A stretch of DNA of 64,000 nucleotides, taken from contig JAFPWT010000010.1 in assembly GCA_017394865.1 (NCBI GenBank), positions 17,740 through 81,739 of the forward strand, in the 5' to 3' direction. The position numbers and the translations under genes were made by a program. Numbering within the stretch: the first letter of the stretch is position 1; each line of letters starts with the position of its first letter. The stretch is from Bacteroidales bacterium (lineage in GTDB: Bacteria; Bacteroidota; Bacteroidia; Bacteroidales; F082). A model generated the notes under the pieces. It was given only the letters and a program-made list of their open reading frames with translations, was not told the origin of the DNA and did no database searches. This document shows positions 54,902 through 61,691 of the stretch, piece by piece.

Positions 54902-55465
54902 ATGAAAAACGCCGAAAGCAGTAATAATAACAAAGACGAATTAAGCCAAATAAGAGTTCAGACCTTACTAGAAATCAAAAAGATAAAACAAGGAATCCCC
55001 ATGTACACAGGCATTAGCCTCACAGGGAAGCAGTTCGAGACGGGTAAGATGACGGTATTAAGGCGTTCCCTTCAGGATGTATTTGAACACTCGGTTGAGA
55101 ACAGGGTTATATGGTTATGGCTGCAAAATTTTGATATAAAATTCCTAAGTGCCATGAAATATAAAGGATGGGCTCCGAATAGACCATATCCAATAGCTGA
55201 CCCCTGTTATGATCCAGAACGACCTAATAGGTCCAAGCATGACCATGACACCAAATGGTTTTATTACTATACTTTACGAATAGGCCAACGAAGTTATTGG
55301 GTTAACGTAAAGAATCACAAACATTTTGGCGAAGTGATCTATGCCATAGAGAGTGAGAGGCCCAAAGACCTCATCAAGGGGCATAAAAAAAGTGACATTG
55401 AAAACGTCTACTCCTTCCTACAAGGGACTGGCGCGATTGACATCAATATCACATTGCAAAAATAG
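54902..55465 (+). CDS. Nuclease-like protein of phage/LPD type (tentative)
   Basis: A 187-residue cytoplasmic protein, Lys/Asp/Tyr-rich. A helical N-terminal third is followed by a beta-rich part with KWFYYYTLRIGQRSYWVNVKNHKHFGEVIYAIESERP. This resembles the small nuclease domains (barnase/RelE/colicin-like) at the ends of large polyvalent proteins, but no catalytic set is certain. It occupies the same place relative to small gene copy B as the nuclease-like gene at 54048 does relative to copy A, so the two pairs look like a tandem duplication of a convergent module. A toxin-like role is inference. Confidence 0.45.
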   Translation: MKNAESSNNNKDELSQIRVQTLLEIKKIKQGIPMYTGISLTGKQFETGKMTVLRRSLQDVFEHSVENRVIWLWLQNFDIKFLSAMKYKGWAPNRPYPIADPCYDPERPNRSKHDHDTKWFYYYTLRIGQRSYWVNVKNHKHFGEVIYAIESERPKDLIKGHKKSDIENVYSFLQGTGAIDINITLQK

Positions 55466-55518
55466 AATAATTATTTATTCTTCGCAAGTGTTTTAGCAAA
55501 AAAAGTGAAAAAAAGTTA

Positions 55519-55696
55519 TCAGCGTAGATAATAAAGCCGCTCCAATGCGTCAAGGTTCGTTTCCGCGTTGTGGAGTTCAGGGAGTTGATTCCGTCATTCC
55601 ACGCATATCATCCAATGTAAGCGACAAATGATGGCCACCGTTCAATCTGTCCGCCTCAACGGCGATGCCCTTTATCATGCTCAGGCTGTTTTTCAT
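55519..55696 (-). CDS. Small protein, copy B, with apparent +1 frameshift at CCC-TGA
   Basis: From the ATG at 55696 the frame encodes 39 residues (MKNSLSMIKGIAVEADRLNG, then GHHLSLTLDD, then MRGMTESTP) to a TGA at 55579-55577. The +1 frame continues ELHNAETNLDALERLYYLR to a TGA at 55519. Upstream of the ATG the frame stays open for about 28 more codons (IDFEKNKDESIDYEF), but without a start codon, so the true beginning is uncertain. It shares about 170 bases of similarity with copy A. A six-base deletion after the shift site keeps the frame, and codons differ mainly at third positions, which argues for selection on both halves. Confidence 0.5.
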
Positions 55697-55741
55697 GAAT
55701 TCGTAATCGATAGATTCATCTTTATTTTTTTCGAAATCAAT

Positions 55742-55771
55742 GTTGTTGTTGCCTGTTTTTTTTTACTTTTG
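55742..55771 (+). promoter_or_regulatory. Promoter of the ATPase-nuclease pair
   Basis: TTG (55742-55744), 19 bases, TACTTTTG (55764-55771), then the ATG at 55799. Spacing and boxes fit the Bacteroidetes consensus. The promoter lies over the open 5' region of small gene copy B on the other strand. Confidence 0.6.
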
Positions 55772-55798
55772 CGATGTGAAAAGAGCGCCAACAGCATT

Positions 55799-57055
55799 AT
55801 GAATAGATTAACCATTAAGAACATAGGGCCTTTAAAGAGTGTATCTGTCAATCTTGCCAAATACAATCTTTTTATCGGTCCACAAAGTTCTGGCAAAAGT
55901 TGTATTTTGAAAATAGCTTCGTTTTGTAACTGGATAGAGAAACGCATCGAACTGAGCCAGTCATCGGATGACTATTTGAACAAGGTCGTCTTTTGGGAAG
56001 GACTTGTGGATTATCACAGGTTGAATGGCTTCATCAAAAAAGGATTCCTGATAAAATATGAGTCCTCCTATATGGTGTTTTCCATTTCTGGTTCTCCAGA
56101 GAACATTCAATTCAGCTTTAAATGGAAGCCGCGTAACCGTTGGCAATACCGTCGTCCCCAAATAGCCTACATTCCAGCCGAACGCAATATTGTGGCTGTC
56201 ATTCCCAATTGGTTTGACATTTCTTTCAGCAATGACAACAACATTCAAGGATACTTATCTGATTGGGAGAACGCTCGCAATACCTTTTCACAACACAATA
56301 AGCTTAGCATTCTGAATCTTGGGCTTTCGTATTATAATGACAATGAGCAACACAGAGAAAGCATTTATATTGATAAGAACACCGAGATTTCATTCTTGAA
56401 CGCATCAAGTGGTCTTCAGTCGGTTGTTCCGCTATGTGGATTGGTTAACTATCTGACTTTTCATGAGCTGCACCGGCCCCGCAAACTCAGCGTGGCACAA
56501 GAACGCGAATTGAATCATTTACAGGATATCTTATATAAAGAAAGATTTACCCAATCGAAAGGTTCTACTATTGTCGGAAGGGTTGATGATATAACAAACA
56601 CCTATCCAGAGCCTCGTACAAAGTATTTCGGTTCTTTTAAAGAAGAGTCTCAATTTAGCGAAATAATTGACAATTACTCGCTTACGCAATATGCATCTTT
56701 CTATCTTGAGGAACCCGAGGAAAACCTGTTTCCGGCTACCCAATATGAGTTGGTAAAATGGATGGCTAAACAGATAAATACCACCAAAGAAAACAGTCTT
56801 TGCATCGCCACACATAGCCCCTACATCCTTTCATCATTCAACAACCTAATCCAAGCAGCCGATAATCCTAAAATTGCTGAATCAATTGTAGGTGAATCCA
56901 CTGCGATTCCATTTGAAGACATTAACGTCTATGCCGTAGACAAAGGAACGGTTAAAGATATTAAAGACTACGACCTGCGCCTAATCTCACAAACCGAGTT
57001 AGACACTGCTTCGGACACCATAGCCTCAGATTTCTCCAAACTACTTGAACAATGA
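55799..57055 (+). CDS. ABC/OLD-type AAA ATPase of a two-gene system
   Basis: A 418-residue ATPase (start MNRLTIKNIGPLKSVSVNLA at 55799; a longer in-frame start at 55628 overlaps the promoter). Walker A FIGPQSSGKS is at about 25-34, a signature-like FLNASSGLQSVVPL in the middle, Walker B FYLEEPEENLFP at about 301-312, and the H-switch CIATHSPYILSS at about 335-346. The organisation is that of AAA_15/AAA_21 ATPases that power OLD, Gabija, PARIS or Septu-type defence. There is no Toprim domain in the protein. It overlaps the following nuclease-like gene by 4 bases (ATGA). Confidence 0.75.
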   Translation: MNRLTIKNIGPLKSVSVNLAKYNLFIGPQSSGKSCILKIASFCNWIEKRIELSQSSDDYLNKVVFWEGLVDYHRLNGFIKKGFLIKYESSYMVFSISGSPENIQFSFKWKPRNRWQYRRPQIAYIPAERNIVAVIPNWFDISFSNDNNIQGYLSDWENARNTFSQHNKLSILNLGLSYYNDNEQHRESIYIDKNTEISFLNASSGLQSVVPLCGLVNYLTFHELHRPRKLSVAQERELNHLQDILYKERFTQSKGSTIVGRVDDITNTYPEPRTKYFGSFKEESQFSEIIDNYSLTQYASFYLEEPEENLFPATQYELVKWMAKQINTTKENSLCIATHSPYILSSFNNLIQAADNPKIAESIVGESTAIPFEDINVYAVDKGTVKDIKDYDLRLISQTELDTASDTIASDFSKLLEQ

Positions 57056-57489
57056 GTGAAATACCTGCACGTTGCGTCCAAAAGACATCCGGCCAACTCA
57101 TTGTTTTCAGCGAGAAAAAATCAAAGATAACATTTGAGAATCCCAACCGTAATTCGTATTTTGCCATTCAGGTAGATGGTTGTGTTTTTAATGCTGATGA
57201 TGGCCCTAAATGCGATAAATTGCTGGAAAGTGAGGCATTTGCCGACCAATATTTCGTTGAATTAAAAGGTGGTGACGGCAAAACAAATGAGGCGGTTGGC
57301 CAATTAAGAGATACTATTGAAAAACTACCCCCTCGCTTGACCGGAGCAAAACGCATGGCTTTTGCCGTGTTCTCAAACACCTGTCCAAAGAATGACACCA
57401 AACGTCAAGCAATTGTCAAAAGCTTTAATAAAATGGGGATAGACATAAGGTTCTGTAGGACAGGAGAGACTTATCGATTGGAAAGGTAA
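57052..57489 (+). CDS. Probable PD-(D/E)XK nuclease partner of the ATPase
   Basis: A 145-residue protein. The motif CDKLLESEAFADQYFVELKGG places Asp55 and a strand with Glu70-Leu-Lys72 in the D...ExK order of restriction-endonuclease folds, and a helix with a Gln (EAVGQLRDTIEKL) follows, as is usual. The C-terminal strands (RMAFAVFSNTCPK, GIDIRFCRTG) complete a small core. Translational coupling with the ATPase (4-base overlap) suggests an ATPase-gated nuclease. It matches none of the named ATPase-nuclease pairs that I can recall (PtuB is HNH, AriB and GajA are Toprim). The family is not firmly identified. Confidence 0.6.
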   Translation: MSEIPARCVQKTSGQLIVFSEKKSKITFENPNRNSYFAIQVDGCVFNADDGPKCDKLLESEAFADQYFVELKGGDGKTNEAVGQLRDTIEKLPPRLTGAKRMAFAVFSNTCPKNDTKRQAIVKSFNKMGIDIRFCRTGETYRLER

Positions 57490-57664
57490 CAGGGTCTCAA
57501 GCTATTCGACAAAAAAACAGCCAAGAACTACCCCAAAGTGCAAGGCGAGACATTGGTGAAAAAGGGGTTGGGGAAACGATGATTAAACATTTCTAAAATT
57601 GGTGACAGCTCGCTCCGAGTTCCAAAATATGTCAAGATGTTCATGAAGCACTATCTGCGATAAC

Positions 57665-57764
57665 AAAAAAGCCTCTTGCGAGGCTTTAATTTTAATGGGT
57701 AGTGTCAATAAAGGCTTGCCCCTCGCGGGAAACTTACCGGATAGCCAATCCTTAGATTGACACT
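57665..57764 (-). ncRNA. Candidate structured small RNA
   Basis: Minus-strand unit of about 100 bases: TATCTTTA (57773-57766) as -7 box, then at once AGTGTCAAT (57764-57756), which pairs with ATTGACACT (57709-57701). Inside, AAGG/CCTT extends the stem after a bulge and CCC/GGG closes an inner hairpin. It ends in a clear intrinsic terminator: AAAGCCTC/GAGGCTTT (57687-57668) followed by TTTTTT. No open frame is inside. It could act with the ATPase-nuclease genes or be an independent RNA. The same terminator can stop the nuclease transcript from the other side. Confidence 0.45.
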
Positions 57765-57865
57765 GTAAAGATATGAACTTTTTTGTTTACACTGTAAGTG
57801 TTTTGGTGAAAAAAAGTAAAAACCGTCGTAACGGCAGCCGCATTTTTCCGTTTTTCATATAGCAA

Positions 57866-57997
57866 ATGCGGAAAAACAGCAGACCTTGCGATAGCCTATT
57901 GGAAAAACAGATTGTGCAATGTCCCAATATCAATGACAACGACAAGGAATGGTGTAAAGAGTTTGTTGAAAAAATGACGCTCAGGCTTGTCCCCTAG
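57866..57997 (+). CDS. Possible 43-residue small protein
   Basis: ATG at 57866, stop TAG at 57995-57997. The frame (MRKNSRPCDSLLEKQIVQCP and on to FVEKMTLRLVP) is Lys-, Cys- and Asn-rich and resembles nothing that I know. The start lies in the arm of an inverted repeat (CCGCATTT ... AAATGCGG, about 57846-57871). It may be a fragment of a longer lost gene. Confidence 0.25.
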   Translation: MRKNSRPCDSLLEKQIVQCPNINDNDKEWCKEFVEKMTLRLVP

Positions 57998-58078
57998 CAG
58001 CCTCTTGGCTGGTCAAAACAGCACTGCTGACATGGTTCAGGTACCTCACACTTGCGAAAAAAAACGTAAGAATAAAAA

Positions 58079-58166
58079 AGTTATCAACAGCCGTATCGCG
58101 TGCATGCGTGCAAGTATATTTCCGCACACATGCTCGCGCGAAAAGATTTGGTGGGTGTTGATAACT
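58079..58166. repeat. Large imperfect hairpin (inverted repeat)
   Basis: AGTTATCAACA (58079-58089) pairs perfectly with TGTTGATAACT (58156-58166). Inside, a GC-rich 16-base arm (58096-58111) pairs with 58124-58139 with few mismatches, loop of about 12. The outer arms each hold TTATCAACA, one base from the DnaA box TTATCCACA, in inverted orientation. It could be an RNA structure, a recombination or transfer site, or a relic of an element end. Confidence 0.5.
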
Positions 58167-58220
58167 AAAGTTGCTCCAATTGTAAAAAAGCTTTTCCTTT
58201 GCAAAAAACCATAAATATTT

Positions 58221-58931
58221 ATGTCACATTTCATAGTAACGACCCGAGACAAGAATGTCTCACTGGATGAGTTTCAACAAATTATGAATAGAAGCTTTAA
58301 TTCCCAACAAGGCACACCCACTTCCAGCCAATTCTGTGAGGAGTTGATTTCATGGATAAAGTGCAGCTTGGATTTCAGCTTTTCAAACATTAGAAGCGTA
58401 ATTGACGATTGCCATACGGTTATCAGTCAAGGGTTTTCTGTATATAATACTGCATGGGCAAGGGTAACACATTTCTTGGCACATGATCTGTCATTTCTTC
58501 CGTATGCTCGAAATTTGGACGATTGGCCATCATGCAAACACCTTCTCGATCTCTCACCCAAGGAGATAGCGGAGAAAGAAAAAGACCTAATAAAAGACGA
58601 ACGGTTGAAACTAGCCATAAAACAGGCGTTGAACCTTGATACGGCTTTGGATGTTATCAATGTGATGAGCTTGGCGGATTTTTATTCAGTTTCGCTGAGT
58701 TCCATAAAGAGCGAAATCTACAGATGTAGTGCAGACCCACTGGAGAACAAACAGAGGTTGCACTACAAGTTTTCAAAGGAATTGGATTATTGTGTGCAAG
58801 TCCTATGCAAGATAGGGCAAGAAGCCGTTTGTGATAAGTTCAAAGAAATGCTCCAAGAAAAGCATAAAGAACTGAATGGCAATGGATGGACAAACAATAC
58901 TATTTTTATTCCAAAAGAGAGTTCAATTTAA
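58221..58931 (+). CDS. Hypothetical protein
   Basis: A 236-residue cytoplasmic, mostly helical protein without signal peptide or membrane spans. I do not recognise a family. The N-terminal third is mixed (FIVTTRDKNVSLDEFQQIM). The middle has a lysine/glutamate-rich helix (LSPKEIAEKEKDLIKDERLK) and the end another (FKEMLQEKHKELNG). It follows the large hairpin by about 55 bases and is convergent with the next gene. Its base composition fits the AT-rich island rather than the core genes. Confidence 0.55.
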   Translation: MSHFIVTTRDKNVSLDEFQQIMNRSFNSQQGTPTSSQFCEELISWIKCSLDFSFSNIRSVIDDCHTVISQGFSVYNTAWARVTHFLAHDLSFLPYARNLDDWPSCKHLLDLSPKEIAEKEKDLIKDERLKLAIKQALNLDTALDVINVMSLADFYSVSLSSIKSEIYRCSADPLENKQRLHYKFSKELDYCVQVLCKIGQEAVCDKFKEMLQEKHKELNGNGWTNNTIFIPKESSI

Positions 58932-58987
58932 TCATCGTCATATTGCGGATTATGGAGGCAGACTCGGTTTATTACAGTCTCAACAAA

Positions 58988-59569
58988 TTAAGCACCTTGT
59001 TTTTTCATATCTGCTTCAAACCTCTTTAATATCCTTGAAAGATCTTCTGATATTTGATCAAGTTCATCCTTGTTGATGTAAACAATCTCTGGAAAGTAAA
59101 AATGCTCTTTTATCTCAATCCCTTCTTTGATTTCCATCTCCACGTTTTTGCATATCGCATCAATTGCTCTTTGTGGCAGGCTGGAGAACTGTTCAATAGA
59201 TTGATCTATAATCCGCAGTATCTTCTTTTGCATATCTGCAAAATCTGGATAAACAGATACCGTCTTCAAATGTAAGCCGAGCCGCAACATATCGGCATAT
59301 CTATCAGCAAATCTTTTTGCTACGTAATATAACTGTCTAAAGTCCGTGTTATCCTCCTTGTACGCTGCAATAAAGACCTCTTCTAATCTTTCATTTGATT
59401 TGATATAAAAGTATATTTCACGCCAAATCTCATCAAACCATCGTGCAAATTCAGAAGGACGTTTATGTGTATATTCAAGGTCAACCAACATCGAATAATT
59501 ATAATCGAGCCTTAAGTCGGTGTATCTATCCATCTCATCTTTCATCACCTGGAAAAAGAATTTTTCCAC
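58988..59569 (-). CDS. Hypothetical helical protein, start uncertain
   Basis: 193 residues from a GTG at 59569, the only usable start. The frame stays open for some 18 codons upstream (SYIKSARFEEKNY reads like protein) up to a TGA, and an ATG exists one frame away, so the 5' end may be truncated or frameshifted. The protein is rich in charged helices (LRLDYNYSMLVDLEYTHKRP, FADRYADMLRLGLHL, ISEDLSRILKRFEADMKKQG) with no known motif. It has no gene partners on its strand. Confidence 0.5.
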   Translation of the reverse strand: MEKFFFQVMKDEMDRYTDLRLDYNYSMLVDLEYTHKRPSEFARWFDEIWREIYFYIKSNERLEEVFIAAYKEDNTDFRQLYYVAKRFADRYADMLRLGLHLKTVSVYPDFADMQKKILRIIDQSIEQFSSLPQRAIDAICKNVEMEIKEGIEIKEHFYFPEIVYINKDELDQISEDLSRILKRFEADMKKQGA

Positions 59570-59956
59570 ATAATTCTTTTCTTCAAATCTTGCTGATTTA
59601 ATATAACTAACTGAAATACAGTATCATTCCCAACGGCAAAACCTCAAAAAAAACAAATCAGAAACAATCATGTACCAAAACCCCATTCTGCAAACATGAG
59701 ATAACAAAAATTAACGTAGATAGAATGGGAAATTTTCCGATTGTGGGATTTGGCTGGATGCTTTACAAGAGATACATCTATCCATCGAATAACGTTAGTT
59801 CGGGGTGTTTTATAACATCATAATGTGAGTAGTAGTTGCCCAAACTCCTCCTTGGGCCATAAAAAAGAGGCAAATTTCAAGTTTTTGTAGATATATCTTG
59901 GAGATTCTGAGATTATTTACTAATTTTGCGAACTATTAATAGAAAATATTCATATT
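59570..59956. promoter_or_regulatory. 387-base gap holding the abiE promoter
   Basis: TTG (59898-59900), 20 bases, TAATTTTG (59921-59928), then the abiEi ATG at 59957: a full Bacteroidetes promoter. The rest of the gap (59600-59890) shows no frame above 30 codons with a start and no strong hairpin, and may be remnant sequence of the island. Confidence 0.6.
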
Positions 59957-60532
59957 ATGAGTTTGCAAAAGAATGTACTTGAGGCGATGCTAAATAGCTC
60001 TCGCTCAGTATTTAATGTACAGTCACTACGTATGTTGACTGACTGCAAAGATAGTCAAAAGCTCACTCAGTCGTTACATTATTACATAAAAGAGGGCAAG
60101 ATTCGTAATCCTCGCCGTGGCATATACACAAAAGCAACTTACGACGAGAAGGAAATGGCATGTAGCTTGTACCGCCCGGCTTATATCTCGTTGGAGTATG
60201 TGCTTCAACGAGCAGGTATCGTGTTCCAGTATGATGATACCATAACGTGTGTGAGTTATCTCAATCGCATAGTGGATATAGACGACAAAACATATCAGTT
60301 CCGTATTATCAATCCTGAATTATGGATTGGTATGGAGGGTATCGAACAGAAGGATAATACACTTATAGCTGTACCAGAGCGTGCCTTTCTTGATATGGTT
60401 TATCTGAGTGCTGGCAATTGCTACTTCGATAACCTGCATCCATTGAACAAAACAAAGGTAAAACAACTTCTGCCGCTTTATAAGTCGAAGGCGTTGATGG
60501 AAAGAGTTACTAAACTATTAAATCTAAAATAG
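59957..60532 (+). CDS. abiEi: AbiEi-family antitoxin (type IV toxin-antitoxin)
   Basis: A 191-residue protein of the usual size for the AbiEi family: N-terminal winged helix (NVLEAMLNSSRSVFNVQSLR, HYYIKEGKIRNPRRGIYTKATY) that binds its own promoter, then the C-terminal domain with ACSLYRPAYISLEYVLQRAG and VPERAFLDMVYLSAG. AbiEi proteins counteract the AbiEii nucleotidyltransferase toxin and repress the operon, giving phage abortive infection. The partner gene begins 2 bases downstream but is broken, so this antitoxin is orphaned in this copy. Confidence 0.8.
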   Translation: MSLQKNVLEAMLNSSRSVFNVQSLRMLTDCKDSQKLTQSLHYYIKEGKIRNPRRGIYTKATYDEKEMACSLYRPAYISLEYVLQRAGIVFQYDDTITCVSYLNRIVDIDDKTYQFRIINPELWIGMEGIEQKDNTLIAVPERAFLDMVYLSAGNCYFDNLHPLNKTKVKQLLPLYKSKALMERVTKLLNLK

Positions 60533-60534
60533 AT

Positions 60535-60662
60535 ATGGACAAGAACAAGCATAAGCTATACATGGCACAGATATTGAGTCTGATATTCAAAGATAAAGAT
60601 CTCTGCAATGTTATAGCATTTAAGGGAGGTACATCATTGATGTTTTTCCGGCTCTACAGATA
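60535..60662 (+). pseudogene. AbiEii toxin fragment, interrupted by an insertion element
   Basis: The gene starts at 60535 and its first 40 residues carry the nucleotidyltransferase opening (MAQILSLIFKDKDLCNVIAF, then KGGTSLMFF, the G-G-T-S catalytic loop). After about 60660 the sequence changes to element-type DNA and the frame ends at 60741 with residues unlike any AbiEii. The catalytic DxD that should follow is missing, and no 3' part is seen after the element. The toxin is therefore dead. Confidence 0.7.
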
Positions 60663-61649
60663 TTGTCCGTGGATAGCCCACACAAAAACTGTTAGCCAAA
60701 TATCATCGTGCAACGGTACATTGTTCAAAATAATAGTGTAACTTTGCACCATGGCAAAAAACTCCAACGCATCTTTCGCATACGAGGCACTCGTAAGCAT
60801 TATCCTCCCCGAAGGCATTCTCGATGTCTTTGAAGTCGTCAATGTAGAAGAGGAACACACCGGTTTCATTGAAGAAACGGGTCTGGAACGTCGTGTAATC
60901 CACATTCATCTTGATGAGCGTGACTTGCGTTCTAAAGAATGGCATGACCTTCATCCCAATGGTTTCACCGAAGAGCATTGCATCAACGACTTTCCCATCC
61001 GCGACCGCAAGGTTGTCTTGCATGTTCGCAGACGCAGATGGAAGGATAAGGATGGCAAGAATGTAGTGTTACCCCGTGAAAGTCTTACCGCATCAGGGAC
61101 CAGCTACTCTAAGGAGTTCGCTGATGTCTTAAAAAAAAATATTCGGACACATACCCGATAGCGGTCCGCTCTCTGGAGCGATACTTTAAGGTCAACGGAC
61201 CGACTCTTGAGAAAAACTACAAAGAGCATCTGAGCGGTTATCGTCAGTGGAATCAGCTGGCGCATGCAAGCGACTGGGTGCTGTTGGCGCAGAACATGGG
61301 CGAGAAACTGAGCATAGACGAAAGTATGCACCAGAAAGACCTGTTCACCTTTCTCTCCAACAAGGACGGCCATGGCAAGAAGGGTACGCTCATCGCAGCA
61401 ATCCGTGGCACAAAAGCCTCCGTTGTGGTGGAACACCTAATGAAGATACCAGAGGACAAGCGTCTAGCAGTAAAGGAGGTGACGATGGATTACTCGGACT
61501 CCATGTATTCCATCGTGACACAAGTCTTCCCGAACGCAGACATCGTGATTGACTGTTTCCATGTGATGAAGAACCAGTTGGACGGGCTTGATGCAATACG
61601 CATGCGCTTCAAGCGAAAAGCCATTGCCGAACAGAGCAAGGAGAAGTAA
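60663..61649 (+). mobile_element. Truncated ISAon1-like insertion element
   Basis: The element begins near 60663, where AbiEii ends, and includes a promoter-like TAACTTTG (60739-60746), the transposase genes, and stops at about 61649 inside the second transposase frame. I did not find a matching terminal inverted repeat or target duplication, because the right end is lost at the junction with the resistance genes. Both boundaries are approximate. Confidence 0.55.
60751..61649 (+). pseudogene. ISAon1-family transposase, two frames joined by A9 slippage, 3' truncated
   Basis: The first frame (60751-61161) gives the N-terminal region (ILPEGILDVFEVVNVEEEHT, FPIRDRKVVLHVRRRRWKDK). At A9 (61131-61139) the -1 frame carries on with KYSDTYPIAVRSLERYFKVN, then LSIDESMHQKDLFTFLSNKD and MDYSDSMYSIVTQVFPNAD/IVIDCFHVMK, holding two catalytic Asp residues. 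This two-part, frameshifted design is normal for ISAon1 relatives. The frame stops at 61649 with only about 172 of the usual 300-odd C-terminal residues, so the final catalytic Glu is missing and the element cannot move by itself. Confidence 0.7.
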
Positions 61650-61691
61650 CAATATTGTTGAGACGCATTTCAGTGACAGAGAATTGTTTTA

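Larger units (their letters stand above)
54577..55696. repeat. Pair of direct repeats of about 170 bases
   Basis: Copy A spans about 54577-54760 and copy B about 55519-55696, in the same orientation, separated by the gene at 54902. Identity is high throughout (for example TTGATTC/GTCATTCCACGC and GCGACAAATGATGGCC). They carry the small frameshift genes and could mediate deletion of the segment between them. Confidence 0.75.
57490..58220. other. Intergenic stretch between the nuclease gene and the gene at 58221
   Basis: Besides the candidate RNA, a 43-codon frame and a large hairpin, this stretch has a plus-strand frame without a start (57496-57582, LKLFDKKTAKNYPKVQGETL and so on), which looks like the tail of a decayed gene. 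The AT-rich strings around 55490 and 57795 (AAGTGTTTT followed by A-tracts and AAAGT) are alike, which suggests the island was built from duplicated pieces. Confidence 0.4.

Noticed and set aside
55628-55798. N-terminal extension of the ATPase with a hydrophobic segment
   Set aside because: It would run over the promoter and antisense to small gene copy B. The ATG at 55799 starts exactly at the conserved ATPase N-terminus.
55799-57489. Assignment of the ATPase-nuclease pair as Septu, PARIS or Gabija
   Set aside because: The second protein shows neither HNH nor Toprim motifs, and the ATPase lacks a fused Toprim domain.
59790-59850. Short minus-strand frame that reads like a protein tail (SLGNYYSHYDVIKHPEL)
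   Set aside because: It has no start, is under 30 codons, and I could not connect it to a known family. It may be decayed sequence but is not supported as a gene.
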